The notes under the pieces were generated by a model. That model worked only from the letters and a program-made list of their open reading frames with translations, searched no databases and was not told where the DNA came from. The position numbers and the translations under genes are program-made. Below, one piece after another: positions 15,901 to 24,805 of a stretch of DNA of 29,962 nucleotides (its first letter is position 1; each line of letters opens with the position of its first letter). Source of the stretch: Deinococcus ruber (GTDB lineage: Bacteria > Deinococcota > Deinococci > Deinococcales > Deinococcaceae); contig NZ_BMQL01000056.1 of the NCBI RefSeq assembly GCF_014648095.1, positions 1 to 29,962 on the forward strand, read 5' to 3'.

Positions 15901-17777
15901 AGGGCTTCTCCGGTTTTCAGTTCGAGCACACGGTTGAGGTTGAGCTGGTGAGCCGCGACCTTGGCCAGGCCGTCCTCCAGCACGGTGCGGAAGCCGCTCT
16001 CCTTGGCGTACAGCTCCACGGCGGCGAGATCGCCCGCCAGGATGGCTTTGCGGATGTCCGGGGTGATGGCGAGCACTTCGTGCACGGGCAGGCGTTTGTA
16101 GTCCCCGGTGCCGTAGCAGGTGGGGCAGGGTGCACCGTCGAGGATGCCGGTGCCTTGCAGCATGGTCGCGCCCTTGGTCGGGGCGTACGCGTCCGGCATT
16201 GGCCGCTCTTCACTGCATTCCGGGCAGGGACGGCCGACCAGACGCTGGGCGATCACCAACTGCAGGCTCCCGGAGATCAGGTACGGGGGCACGCCCAGAT
16301 CCATCAGGCGGCTGATGGTGCCGATGGCGCTGTTGGTGTGCAGCGTGCTGAGCAGCAGGTGGCCGGTCTGCGCGGCCTGCACGGCGATGGTCGCCGTTTC
16401 TTCGTCGCGGATCTCACCCACGAAGATGACATCCGGGTCTTGCCGAAGGATGCTGCGCAGGGCTCGGGCGAACGACAGGTTGTTCTCGGGGTCGTCACTG
16501 CGGCGGATTTCGGTCTGGACGATCAGCGGCTGCTCGTACTCGATGGGGTCCTCGATGGCCATGATCTTGATGCGGTGGTCATTGAGTTCGCGCAGGGTGG
16601 TGTGCATCAGGGTGGTCTTGCCGCTGCCGGTGGGGCCGGTGACCAGGATCATGCCGTTGGCGCCTTCGATGGCCTGTCGGACCAGGGCGAGGTTGTGCGG
16701 GGAGAAGCCGGTGCCGTCGAGCGTGGGGAGGGTGTCGACGTCAGGGAGGAGTCGCATGACAATGCTGTCGCCGTGATGCGACGGGAGGCTGCTGACGCGT
16801 AACCGAACGAGTTGCGAAACGCCGCCGATCTGCATCTGGAGATTGAGGCGTTTGTCCTGCGGCAGGCGGGACTCGATGGTCATGCCGCACATCATCTTGA
16901 GCTGGTTGATCAGCTGGGCGGAGTACATGGCGGGCACGGTGCTGCGGGGAATGAGGTTGCCGTGGACGCGTTCGCGAATCATCATGCCTTCGCGTTCCGG
17001 CTGGAAGTGAATGTCGCTGGCCTGGTTGCTGACGGCTTCTTCCAGGGCGGTGCGGATGCGTTTGGCGACCGGGCCGTTGGGGTCGGCGTCCTGATCCTTC
17101 GGGTCGTGCAGTTCGGGGCGGCTGGCGGCCTCGCGGATGAGTTCTTCGTCCTGGGCGGCGCGGCGGTAGAGGGTGAGGATCAGGCGCTCGATCTCGGGTT
17201 CGGAGGCGACGGCCACGCGGATGTCCAGGCCCTGCGCTTCATCTTCGACCGCGACGAGGCTGAAGGTGTCGGTGGGGTCGGCCTGCAGGACCGTGAGGGT
17301 GTTGCTGGCGCGGCTGTAGGGGATGATGCGGTAAGTGGTGATCAGGTGGGTGCTCAGGAGCGTGCGGACGTCCGGGCTGGGGGGGTTGCGGGTGGGGTCG
17401 ATGTACATGACGCCCGCGAATTTGGCGTAGGCGCGGGCGAGGTCTTCGGGGGTAATGCGGCCGGTCTGCAGCAGAATCTTATGGAAGTTCGCCTGGGTGA
17501 GTTCGCCGGGTTTGATGTTGCCGACCCCCATCAGGTACAGCGCGTCCATGATGGTCCGCATGTCCGGTGCGGGCTCGAGTGTGGCAACCGGGAGGGGTGG
17601 GGGGAGTTCGGCGGGCACCTGGGCGCGGAAGGTGACGAAGCCGCCGATACGTTCCTGGAATTCCGGATCAAACGGGTCATCGGCGCCGTAGACCAGCTGG
17701 CCGTCGTAGGTGCCGATGTACAGGCCGTCGTCGGAGGGCTGGGCGTCGGTAATGATGGGGAAGTGGATGGCCTGCAT
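15897..17777 (-). CDS. pilB: Pilus extension ATPase PilB (N-terminus probably frameshifted)
   Basis: A 626-aa open frame of the GspE/PilB family. It has a GSPII/MshEN-type N-domain (~95-205), Walker A GPTGSGKT (381-388), an Asp box at MAIEDPIEYEQ, Walker B VIFVGEIRD (450-458), a His box (472-480) and the zinc tetracysteine of PilB/GspE at Cys518, Cys521, Cys551 and Cys554. It powers pilin assembly on PilC. The ATG at 17777 has no ribosome binding site, and upstream codons in this frame (LALARRVGIPERHITGA) look like protein. Adding one base to the G5 run at 17828-17832 would join this frame to an ATG at 17935. So this gene is either truncated, switched off or affected by a sequence error. The function of the catalytic part is certain. 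Confidence 0.93.
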   Translation of the reverse strand: MQAIHFPIITDAQPSDDGLYIGTYDGQLVYGADDPFDPEFQERIGGFVTFRAQVPAELPPPLPVATLEPAPDMRTIMDALYLMGVGNIKPGELTQANFHKILLQTGRITPEDLARAYAKFAGVMYIDPTRNPPSPDVRTLLSTHLITTYRIIPYSRASNTLTVLQADPTDTFSLVAVEDEAQGLDIRVAVASEPEIERLILTLYRRAAQDEELIREAASRPELHDPKDQDADPNGPVAKRIRTALEEAVSNQASDIHFQPEREGMMIRERVHGNLIPRSTVPAMYSAQLINQLKMMCGMTIESRLPQDKRLNLQMQIGGVSQLVRLRVSSLPSHHGDSIVMRLLPDVDTLPTLDGTGFSPHNLALVRQAIEGANGMILVTGPTGSGKTTLMHTTLRELNDHRIKIMAIEDPIEYEQPLIVQTEIRRSDDPENNLSFARALRSILRQDPDVIFVGEIRDEETATIAVQAAQTGHLLLSTLHTNSAIGTISRLMDLGVPPYLISGSLQLVIAQRLVGRPCPECSEERPMPDAYAPTKGATMLQGTGILDGAPCPTCYGTGDYKRLPVHEVLAITPDIRKAILAGDLAAVELYAKESGFRTVLEDGLAKVAAHQLNLNRVLELKTGEAL

Positions 17778-17832
17778 CGCGCCGGTGATGTGACGCTCGG
17801 GAATGCCGACTCGGCGGGCCAGGGCGAGGGGG

Positions 17833-17935
17833 AGGTGCTGGCATGGCGCAGCTCGTGGGTGAGGTGGCCGTAGCGCGCGAGCTGCTGGAGAAACGGCGCT
17901 TTGAAGTCCTCCGCTAGATTGTGTGTCAGCGTCAT
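17833..17935 (-). pseudogene. Detached N-terminal coding segment of pilB
   Basis: From ATG 17935 the minus strand reads MTLTHNLAEDF...LARYGHLTHELRHAS and then meets CTCCCCCTCGCC. One extra C in that run continues in the pilB frame as PLALARRVGIPERHITGAM. The next frame without it becomes Pro/Ser-rich and implausible. The ATG stands 29 nt after the same motif that precedes pilA. Together these suggest that pilB begins at 17935 and is about 679 aa when intact. Confidence 0.7.
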
Positions 17936-17948
17936 AGCTTCAGCGTTG

Positions 17949-18019
17949 CCTGCATCAAGGTGACGCTTGTCGTCCCGTCAACAGGTGGTGTGGATGAGGC
18001 GGTGCAATCAAGGTGACGT
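17949..18019 (-). promoter_or_regulatory. Two copies of the pilus upstream motif
   Basis: On the minus strand GTCACCTTGATTGCACC runs from 18017 and GTCACCTTGATGCAGG from 17964, 53 bp apart. The proximal copy is 29 nt before ATG 17935, as at pilA. In both, a TTGAC lies 17 nt before the TTGAT of the motif. A regulator-binding site or promoter core is likely; the mechanism is unknown. Confidence 0.55.
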
Positions 18020-18052
18020 TTCCCAGCTTGTCAAGTTGGGAGGGACTGCTGG

Positions 18053-18079
18053 TATTGATCCCTGCGTAAACTCGGGACA
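18053..18079 (-). repeat. 27-bp repeat, copy A
   Basis: Minus-strand copy of the family with core TATGCAGGTATCAATA (here TACGCAGGGATCAATA) preceded by TGTCCCGA. It is inverted to copy B, 60 bp away. Confidence 0.75.
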
Positions 18080-18139
18080 CCTTCCATACAGAGAGTGAGG
18101 GGGCGGTTGGCTGCCACCGCGGGGTATCCCCCAATCACC

Positions 18140-18166
18140 TGTCCCCAACGTATGCAGGTATCAATA
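18140..18166 (+). repeat. 27-bp repeat, copy B
   Basis: Begins TGTCCCCAACG and ends TATGCAGGTATCAATA. It differs from copy D at two positions. With copy A it forms a head-to-head pair. Confidence 0.85.
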
Positions 18167-18613
18167 AGACCCAGATCCAGCACCACACCCGCCACACGCT
18201 GAGGGTGAACAGAAGATCTGACAAAAGGACGCATCCTACCGGGTACGCTGCGCCCCCAGGTGGTGGACAGGCAAGGTTCCGATCCGTTCAGGTGTCTCTC
18301 CGAGTCTTGCCACCGCGTCCGTGTCCATTCTTGGAACTCGCTTCGACGTCGGCCTACATTCTGAAGAACGGGAGGGCGCGCCGAACAGAGCCTCTCTTGG
18401 TCTCGTCGTAGATTGGCGTCCAGGAGCCGCTGAGGCTGACAGACCTACCAGACTCGCTGCCATGCCTGCAGGCGTTGGGCGCATGACACGTAGTCCCTTG
18501 ACTGTCCGCGAACAGTGCTCAGCCCTTTGTCAATTGACTTGCCAGAATGCCACGACGAGGTCTGGACCGTCTGAGTTGACACCACTCGATTTTCATGACA
18601 CTGTTGATGTGGC
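18167..18613. other. Gene-free stretch before the Rrf2 gene
   Basis: Several open frames exist on both strands but none has a credible start, composition or motif. A TTGACA at 18576-18581 and a TTGACT at 18534-18539 could be -35 boxes for the Rrf2 gene; no clear -10 follows either. Confidence 0.5.
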
Positions 18614-19075
18614 ATGAACTTTGACCGACGATTGTCCAACATGCTTCACCTGCTTGCCCACCTGATGGGGGCCACCGAGGCTGTTTCCTCCGAACGCCTC
18701 GCTGCCGCCTTCAACGCCAACCCGGTCGTTCTGCGCCGGACCCTGGCCAGCCTACGAGACGCCGGCCTCGTCACCTCCGGGAAGGGCCACGGCGGCGGCT
18801 GGGTCCTGGCCTGTGACCCTTCGACCACCACCCTGCTCGACGTCTACCGCGCCCTCGGTGCACCTCCGCTGTTTGCGTTTGGCAACCGCGCCGAACATCC
18901 CATCTGCCTGATCGAGCAGGCCGTCAACGGAGCGCTCGACAACACCATGCTGGCGGCCGAGGCACTGATCACCGCCCGCCTTCAAACCCTGACCCTGACC
19001 GCCCTGATCACCGACGCCCAGCACCGGTTCCAGCTCTGTGAGAACCCTCCCCAGGAGAACACCCATGCGCTATGA
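18614..19075 (+). CDS. Rrf2 family transcriptional regulator
   Basis: A 153-aa Rrf2-type winged helix protein. The N-terminal MNFDRRLSNMLHLLAHL, the SSERLAAAFNANPVVLRRTLASLRDAGLV helix-turn-helix and the GKGHGGGWVLA wing (residues ~56-66) are family hallmarks. Three Cys (67, 98, 142) are not arranged like the Fe-S-binding trio of IscR, so a cluster is uncertain; it is closer to the YwnA-like branch. Its last 11 nt overlap the flavoprotein gene, so the two are co-expressed and the regulator very likely controls both. The ATG at 18614 has no clear ribosome binding site. Confidence 0.88.
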   Translation: MNFDRRLSNMLHLLAHLMGATEAVSSERLAAAFNANPVVLRRTLASLRDAGLVTSGKGHGGGWVLACDPSTTTLLDVYRALGAPPLFAFGNRAEHPICLIEQAVNGALDNTMLAAEALITARLQTLTLTALITDAQHRFQLCENPPQENTHAL

Positions 19076-19982
19076 CGCCCTCGTAATTGGTGGAAGCTTC
19101 GCCGGCCTGTCCGGCGCACTCCAGATCGCCCGCACTGGCCGCCCCGTCGGCGTGCTGGACGGCGGCCAACCCCGCAACCGTTTCGCCACCGAATCTCACG
19201 GATTTTTTGGGTTCGACGGCACGCCGCCCAGTCAGATGATTGCGGCGGCCCGCGCTGATCTGGCCGCCTATCCGAACGTCACCCTGCTTGACGCGCTCGC
19301 CACCGACGCGCGCCGAGACGCTGATGCCTTCATCGTCACGCTCTCTTCCGGCCAACAGCTTGAGGCGGGAAAGCTGCTGCTGGCGTTCGGCGTCACCGAT
19401 GTCCTGCCCGAGCTGCCCGGCGTGCGTGCGCGCTGGGGTCAGACGGTGCTGCCCTGCCCTTACTGCCACGGCTACGAAGTAAAAGGGCGGCGGCTGGGCG
19501 TGCTGCACACGTTCCCAGGTTCCAGCCATCAGGCCCTGCTGATCTCCGACTGGGGTCCCACCACCTATTTTCTGAATGGCCAGCCGACCCTTGACAGGGA
19601 GACCATCGCGAAACTGGCCAAGCGCGGCATTACCGTCGAGGCCGCCCCAGTGGTGGACCTAGCGGGCGAGGCGCCGCAGCTCACCGGCGTGCGACTCGAA
19701 AGCGGACAGGTCACGCCAATCGATGCGCTGTTCATCGGCACGCGGACCCGCCTGAACAGCACAGTGGCCGAGCAACTCGGCTGCGCCATCGACGACGGGC
19801 CAGTCGGTCCGGTCATCCGGACGGACAGCAACAAGCTGACCACAGTGCCGGGCGTGTATGCCGCAGGGGACATCGCCCAGTTCGGGGCCAATGCGACGCT
19901 CGCGTCTGCCGCGGGCGTCTTCGCCGGAGTGTCGCTGCACCAGTCGTTGATCTTCGAGCCGCTCCAGCCGCTGCCAGCCTGA
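19065..19982 (+). CDS. Thioredoxin-reductase-like FAD-dependent oxidoreductase
   Basis: A 305-aa flavoprotein. The FAD Rossmann motif lies at residues 7-20 (VIGGSFAGLSGALQ), a redox-active CPYC at 131-134 in the context CPYCHGYE, and the C-terminal FAD motif at GVYAAGDI (263-270). The expected second nucleotide-binding glycine motif is degenerate (LGVLHTFPGSSHQA), as in several TrxR-like proteins that may not use NADPH like classical TrxB. Start 19065 is chosen because AGGAG lies 7 nt upstream. It probably acts in thiol or disulfide stress; the partner is unknown. Expression is likely governed by the overlapping Rrf2 gene. Confidence 0.88.
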   Translation: MRYDALVIGGSFAGLSGALQIARTGRPVGVLDGGQPRNRFATESHGFFGFDGTPPSQMIAAARADLAAYPNVTLLDALATDARRDADAFIVTLSSGQQLEAGKLLLAFGVTDVLPELPGVRARWGQTVLPCPYCHGYEVKGRRLGVLHTFPGSSHQALLISDWGPTTYFLNGQPTLDRETIAKLAKRGITVEAAPVVDLAGEAPQLTGVRLESGQVTPIDALFIGTRTRLNSTVAEQLGCAIDDGPVGPVIRTDSNKLTTVPGVYAAGDIAQFGANATLASAAGVFAGVSLHQSLIFEPLQPLPA

Positions 19983-20323
19983 ATTCCTGCTCTTTCACCT
20001 CTTCAAGCGTTCTCATTGGAGTTTCAGAGAGCGGTTTGGCAGTCGGTGCAGGGCGTCCGTTAGACCATTTGGAGCTTCAGTTGAGCGGGGTATTCGAACC
20101 CCCTTCCTGGTCAGCGCCGCCTACACTGAACGCGTCTTATCCCAAGGTTGAACAGCGCGATGAGGAGGCATGTCGTTGTCCCAAACCCTTGCTGGCTGAA
20201 CGGGAAACGCCCTGACCGTCAGCCGGATTTGCGAGCGTCTTTTCTGAGGCCCAAGGAGCGCCAGGCGGGCAGCGCCTGTGCCCGTCACTGCCTTTGGTTA
20301 CGCCCATCACCGGTCGGCGGCCG
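19983..20323. other. Intergenic stretch between convergent genes
   Basis: No convincing gene or terminator is seen. GGGGTATTCGAACCCC at 20087-20102 forms a short hairpin and superficially resembles a tRNA T-arm on the minus strand, but the rest of a tRNA is missing. Confidence 0.5.
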
Positions 20324-21358
20324 TCAGGTCCAGCCGGTCAGCCGCCTCAGCCAGGCGCGCGCGATGTCCCCCTGGGCCGCCTGGAAGGCCCGCACTGTCG
20401 GCAGTCCCGGCGGGGGTGGCTGAAGGGCCCGCTCGGTGAAGTAGCCGGCCAGGCATGCCACCCCGGCGAACAGCGCGTCCGGTGACGGTTGCAGCGTGGA
20501 CGGCAACCGTGCCAGCAGCACCTCCGGCAGCGGACCACCCTGCATGCTCACACTCGGGGCGAAGCACACCACATCGAACCACGCCGCGCCCACACACGCA
20601 TGCGGCCAGTCCACCACCCAGACCCCTTGCCCAGCTCCCTCCACCTCCAACAGCAGGTTGTCGGCCCTCAGATCGAAGTGGAGGAGAGTCTCCCCATCGA
20701 CGGCCTGCGGCGCGTGCACTTCCAATGCCGCGAGGGCATCAAGGTGCCGGGTGCTCCAGTCATCGAGACCTTCCAGCCGGGGCCGCTGGAGACGGAGCCG
20801 AGTCCAGCCGTTCAGGGACGTCTGGACGACGTCGCGTGCCAGCCGCACCGTCGGCGGGTGCAGCGGAGACGGCGTTAAGGCCGCCCACACGTCCAACAGG
20901 GCGATCAGGACACGCTCAAGGTCATCCGCCCGCCAGGGCAGTGTTGGGGAGCTGCCTGACGCCGCTTCACAGATCAGGACCACCCAGCCTTCAGCCATTC
21001 CGGTTTCGGAACGGTCGTGTTCATCGGCCCCGAGCGCCAACAGCAGCCGCGGCACTCCTGGCACCTCAGGGAGTGCGCGGAGCACGGCAATCTCTCGCCG
21101 GTGGAGCGCAGGTGTGTCTGGATTGGGCTGCGGACCGACCGCCTTGGCGAACACGCGCCGCCCATCTTGCAGCGACAAGAGGGCGGCGAGGCCGGGGGAG
21201 AACCCTCCGGGTTGCGTCTGCGCATGGACGACCGATGCGCCAAGGGCCGTCTCAATCCGGCGGCGGACGACCGGCGGCAGGTCCAGCCAGTCGCGCCGCA
21301 CTCCCTGAGCGGGTGGGAAGGACGCGTCATCCGCCATCGACATACAGAAGTCTGTCAC
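20324..21358 (-). CDS. Aminoglycoside-phosphotransferase-fold kinase (APH family), substrate unknown
   Basis: A 344-aa protein with the small-molecule kinase signature: a glycine-rich loop (GGFSPGLAALL, ~51-61), Lys72 in FAKAV, Glu89, the catalytic loop LLHFDLRADNLLL with His227, Asp229 and Asn234, and the metal-binding Asp250 in VVDWPHACVGA. Such proteins phosphorylate aminoglycosides, choline, homoserine or other metabolites. Nothing here selects a substrate, so antibiotic resistance must not be assumed. A GTG start at 21358 is preferred because GGTGATC, matching the 16S 3' end, lies just upstream; ATGs at 21343 and 21337 are alternatives. Confidence 0.8.
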   Translation of the reverse strand: MTDFCMSMADDASFPPAQGVRRDWLDLPPVVRRRIETALGASVVHAQTQPGGFSPGLAALLSLQDGRRVFAKAVGPQPNPDTPALHRREIAVLRALPEVPGVPRLLLALGADEHDRSETGMAEGWVVLICEAASGSSPTLPWRADDLERVLIALLDVWAALTPSPLHPPTVRLARDVVQTSLNGWTRLRLQRPRLEGLDDWSTRHLDALAALEVHAPQAVDGETLLHFDLRADNLLLEVEGAGQGVWVVDWPHACVGAAWFDVVCFAPSVSMQGGPLPEVLLARLPSTLQPSPDALFAGVACLAGYFTERALQPPPPGLPTVRAFQAAQGDIARAWLRRLTGWT

Positions 21359-21440
21359 AGATCACCCTGGTGTTCCTTGTGCTGGACCACGCCCGGGTTA
21401 TTTCAAACTGAGCAATTGTGTTGGAAGTCAAGAGCAAGCT

Positions 21441-21509
21441 CCGAGAGGGTGAGCCATGGTTGTGCCGGCACCCACCCCGTGCCGGCACAACCATGGCTCA
21501 CCCTCTCGG
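21441..21509. repeat. Perfect 31-bp inverted repeat
   Basis: Arms 21441-21471 and 21479-21509 are exact reverse complements around a 7-base loop (CCACCCC). The arm contains GAGCCATGGTTG and the self-complementary GTGCCGGCAC. It lies 36 bp beyond the IS110 transposase stop and ~80 bp before the kinase start. It has no T tract on either side. Confidence 0.95.
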
Positions 21510-21544
21510 TGAAGAAGGCGACAGGCGGTGACGACGGCGGGAGA

Positions 21545-22489
<945 letters not shown>

Positions 22490-22698
22490 CCACCATCACC
22501 TCCACTCTTGTCGTGTGGGACGGATTCCGGCCGATGCCAGGCTTGCTCATTCGAACTCTGGGGTTCAAGCAATTGTTCGGCGTGCAGGTCGGAACGGGGT
22601 GTGCCCCGGCGATCAATGCTCAGGAGCGGTCTTTTCGACCTTGCAGTCACGCGATCTACCGGGTCATCGTCCCCTTCCAACGTACAAGCAGTCACGCT
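22490..22698 (-). ncRNA. Candidate IS110 left-end / bridge-RNA region
   Basis: About 200 bp without a gene directly upstream of the transposase start. Small stems are visible: GAAC/GTTC (22553-22566), CGGGG-TGTG-CCCCG (22595-22608) and GGTC/GACC (22628-22640). In IS110-group elements the non-coding left end before the transposase encodes the bridge RNA that specifies target and donor. The assignment is by position and structure only; element ends are not resolved because the family lacks clear terminal repeats. Confidence 0.45.
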
Positions 22699-22725
22699 TA
22701 TTGGTACCTGCATAAGTTGGAGACA
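22699..22725 (-). repeat. 27-bp repeat, copy C
   Basis: On the minus strand begins TGTCTCCAACT and ends TATGCAGGTACCAATA. It faces copy D across 113 bp. A partial further copy, TGATACCTACATA, is at 22732-22744. Confidence 0.8.
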
Positions 22726-22838
22726 GATTCGTGATACCTACATACATCGGTCACGCGCTGCTGGCGGAGAGCCCATCGGGTGAGCCAGTCCGACGGCGTA
22801 TTGGTCAGCCTTACGGGCGGCATGTCCACAGAGCAAGG

Positions 22839-22865
22839 TGTCCCGAACATATGCAGGTATCAATA
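22839..22865 (+). repeat. 27-bp repeat, copy D
   Basis: Begins TGTCCCGAACA and ends TATGCAGGTATCAATA. It lies ~190 bp upstream of the rep start. It is nearly identical to copy B, 4.7 kb away in direct orientation. Confidence 0.85.
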
Positions 22866-23041
22866 TTCCGTATCACAGGGTAGGCGTCGCCCTCTCTGAG
22901 TGCGTGTGGCCGTCCGCTCCTGACCTGCGGAGCCGGTGAAGTTCTGGTCTGATCAACACTCGCTTCTCTGCTGTGCGGGCGCGGATGCCCTCCGCATGAC
23001 CACCACCTGGGAATGAAGAGTAAGCGGATGGTTCCATCATC

Positions 23042-23047
23042 TAGAAT
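23042..23047 (+). promoter_or_regulatory. -10 box for leaderless rep mRNA
   Basis: TAGAAT lies six bases before the rep ATG, with no ribosome binding site between. TANNNT boxes 6-7 nt before the start codon mark leaderless genes in Deinococcus. No good -35 is seen. Confidence 0.6.
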
Positions 23048-23053
23048 CAACGT

Positions 23054-24412
23054 ATGCCCGTCACAAAGGTCTCGCCGGTGAAAGGAAGCGACGAACGCAA
23101 CTTTTCTTCGCTGATCCTGATTCCCAGTCAGGAGCGACTGCCGAAAGACCGCACACGGCTGGAGCGGTTCGTGACGAGGAGTGACGGCCAGGTTGTCAAA
23201 GTTGTGGCCGAAGGACTTGATCTGGCTCACGGCATCGATAACGACATTCTGGTTGGGCTGGTGAACCTGTATATCGAGGCGGGCTGTCCGACCGATGGCG
23301 TTATCGAGGTCAGTGCCTACAGCGTGTTGAAGATGGCCGGCTTGCCTACCGAGGCGCACTATTACAAGGGCCTGGAGCCGGGAATGAAACGGCTGAAGGG
23401 AACCGTGTTCACGATTACTGAAGGGTGGTTTGAACACAAGAAGAAAAGCTACCTGAGCATGAGTTTCAACATCATCGACAACTACAACCGTACCCACGAC
23501 GTGCAGGGCCTGACCGAGCGGAGCCACCTGCGAATCAAGTTGAACGAACATATTGTTCGGAGTATCAACGCCGGCTACCTGAAGCCGCTTGACCTTACCC
23601 TCTACCGACAGCTGCCCTCCGTTGGTTCTCGCACGCTCTATCGCCTCTTGGATGCGCATCTCCATGAGGCCATTGAGCGCGGGGAAAAGCTACCATTCGT
23701 GATGATGCTGCCCCTTGAGAGCCTGGCAGCGGCATGTGGCCTCCTGGATGACCGCAGCGGAAATCTGAAGCGCAATATCGAGCGCATGCACCAACCCCTG
23801 CTGGACACCGGTTACCTGAAAAGTGCCGAATTTATCGGACGCGGCAAGCAGACGACGCTTCGCTATTCGTACGCTGCCGACATTCGTACGGCCGACAGCG
23901 AACAGGTCATACTTCTGACGAATCAGGGCGTGTCACGCGGCGTCGCCGAGAAATATGCACAGGAGCTCGGAAACGACATCCAGGCTGTGCTGGAGAGCTT
24001 TCATGCCCGAATGGAGAATGGGCCGAAGATTCAAAATCCTGCCGGATACCTGGTCAAGCTGTTGAAGGAAAGCGCGTCGGTGATCGAACAGGCCCGGCTG
24101 CGCCAGCTGAATCTGAAAGAAGCGACGCAGAAGAAAGCTGAACAGGAGGAAAGCCGCCGAAAACAGGAGAAGGTGCTTGACGACCAGCGTCAGCAGGTGC
24201 TGCTGGAAAGCCCCCCACCTCAGGCCGCTGAACTCCTCCTTAACAAATTCACCGTCAAGCGGTTATTGAGCAAGGGCGTCACCCAGATGGAGATTGACCA
24301 GCTGCGGCAGAAGGTCGAGCGCGGTGAAATCGACAGCGTGAACATCAGCAAACTGCTCACCCAGGCAATGATCAACAATGAAGCGCTTGAGGCGCTGCAC
24401 CTCTTGGTTTGA
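23054..24412 (+). CDS. repA: Plasmid replication initiator (RepA-type)
   Basis: A 452-aa initiator protein resembling the replication initiator protein A group found on Deinococcus plasmids. The N-terminal half (to about residue 280) contains winged-helix-like DNA-binding parts, including VEVSAYSVLKMAGLP-type and SLAAACGLLDDRSGNLKRNIERM helices. The C-terminal third holds a charged coiled coil (~350-385, Lys/Glu/Gln-rich) and a helical end. It would bind the iterons ~150 bp downstream and open the adjacent AT-rich segment. ATG 23054 follows a TAGAAT box by six bases, fitting a leaderless start. The symbol is by class; the exact family cannot be confirmed without a search. Confidence 0.85.
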   Translation: MPVTKVSPVKGSDERNFSSLILIPSQERLPKDRTRLERFVTRSDGQVVKVVAEGLDLAHGIDNDILVGLVNLYIEAGCPTDGVIEVSAYSVLKMAGLPTEAHYYKGLEPGMKRLKGTVFTITEGWFEHKKKSYLSMSFNIIDNYNRTHDVQGLTERSHLRIKLNEHIVRSINAGYLKPLDLTLYRQLPSVGSRTLYRLLDAHLHEAIERGEKLPFVMMLPLESLAAACGLLDDRSGNLKRNIERMHQPLLDTGYLKSAEFIGRGKQTTLRYSYAADIRTADSEQVILLTNQGVSRGVAEKYAQELGNDIQAVLESFHARMENGPKIQNPAGYLVKLLKESASVIEQARLRQLNLKEATQKKAEQEESRRKQEKVLDDQRQQVLLESPPPQAAELLLNKFTVKRLLSKGVTQMEIDQLRQKVERGEIDSVNISKLLTQAMINNEALEALHLLV

Positions 24413-24445
24413 TACGGAAGAGAAAACCTGAACACTGAAAACAGG

Positions 24446-24473
24446 GCAGGGGAGACCACGTGGGCTCCTCTGC
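24446..24473 (+). terminator. Probable rep terminator
   Basis: GCAGGGGAG and CTCCTCTGC form a 9-bp stem with one G-U pair across a 10-base loop, 34 bp after the rep stop. The T tract is poor. Confidence 0.45.
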
Positions 24474-24562
24474 TTCATGAGGCTCTCCTGTGAGATTTCA
24501 TGCTCTTCCCAGCACGCCTTTCGAGGGTGGATGCGGACGTAGAAATGTCACCATTCAGCTAC

Positions 24563-24805
24563 CGTAAAACCGGAGTCAAATCAGCGGCACAGCGTGTCGT
24601 AAAACTGGAGTCAAATCAACTGGAGTGACCATCCCAGACGCATACGTCGGCTCGGGTCGAAGTTTATCGTAAAACTGGAGTCATGCTGACCTCAAAACCA
24701 TCGTAAAACTGGAGTCGTTTTCAGAGTATGGTCACGTAAAACTGGAGTCGTTCCGCTCCTCAAGGCTCGTAAAACTGGAGTCGAAATCATCGTAAAACTG
24801 GAGTC
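24563..24805 (+). repeat. Iteron array, 15-bp units
   Basis: CGTAAAACTGGAGTC occurs at 24598, 24668, 24702, 24735, 24768 and 24791, with a one-mismatch copy at 24563 (CCGGAGTC) and a partial copy near 24618-24626. Most starts are 33-35 bp apart, about three helical turns, with one 70-bp gap and one 23-bp step. All face the same way. Such arrays bind the plasmid initiator and control copy number. Confidence 0.95.

Noticed and set aside
20078..20115. tRNA T-arm-like sequence on the minus strand (GGGGGTTCGAATACCCC)
   Set aside because: The conserved C after the T-loop is A, and no D-arm, anticodon arm or CCA end is present; it is a small palindrome.
24563..24805. CRISPR array at the 15-bp repeats
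   Set aside because: Units are too short, steps follow helical turns, and rep and an AT-rich segment adjoin, as in an iteron origin.
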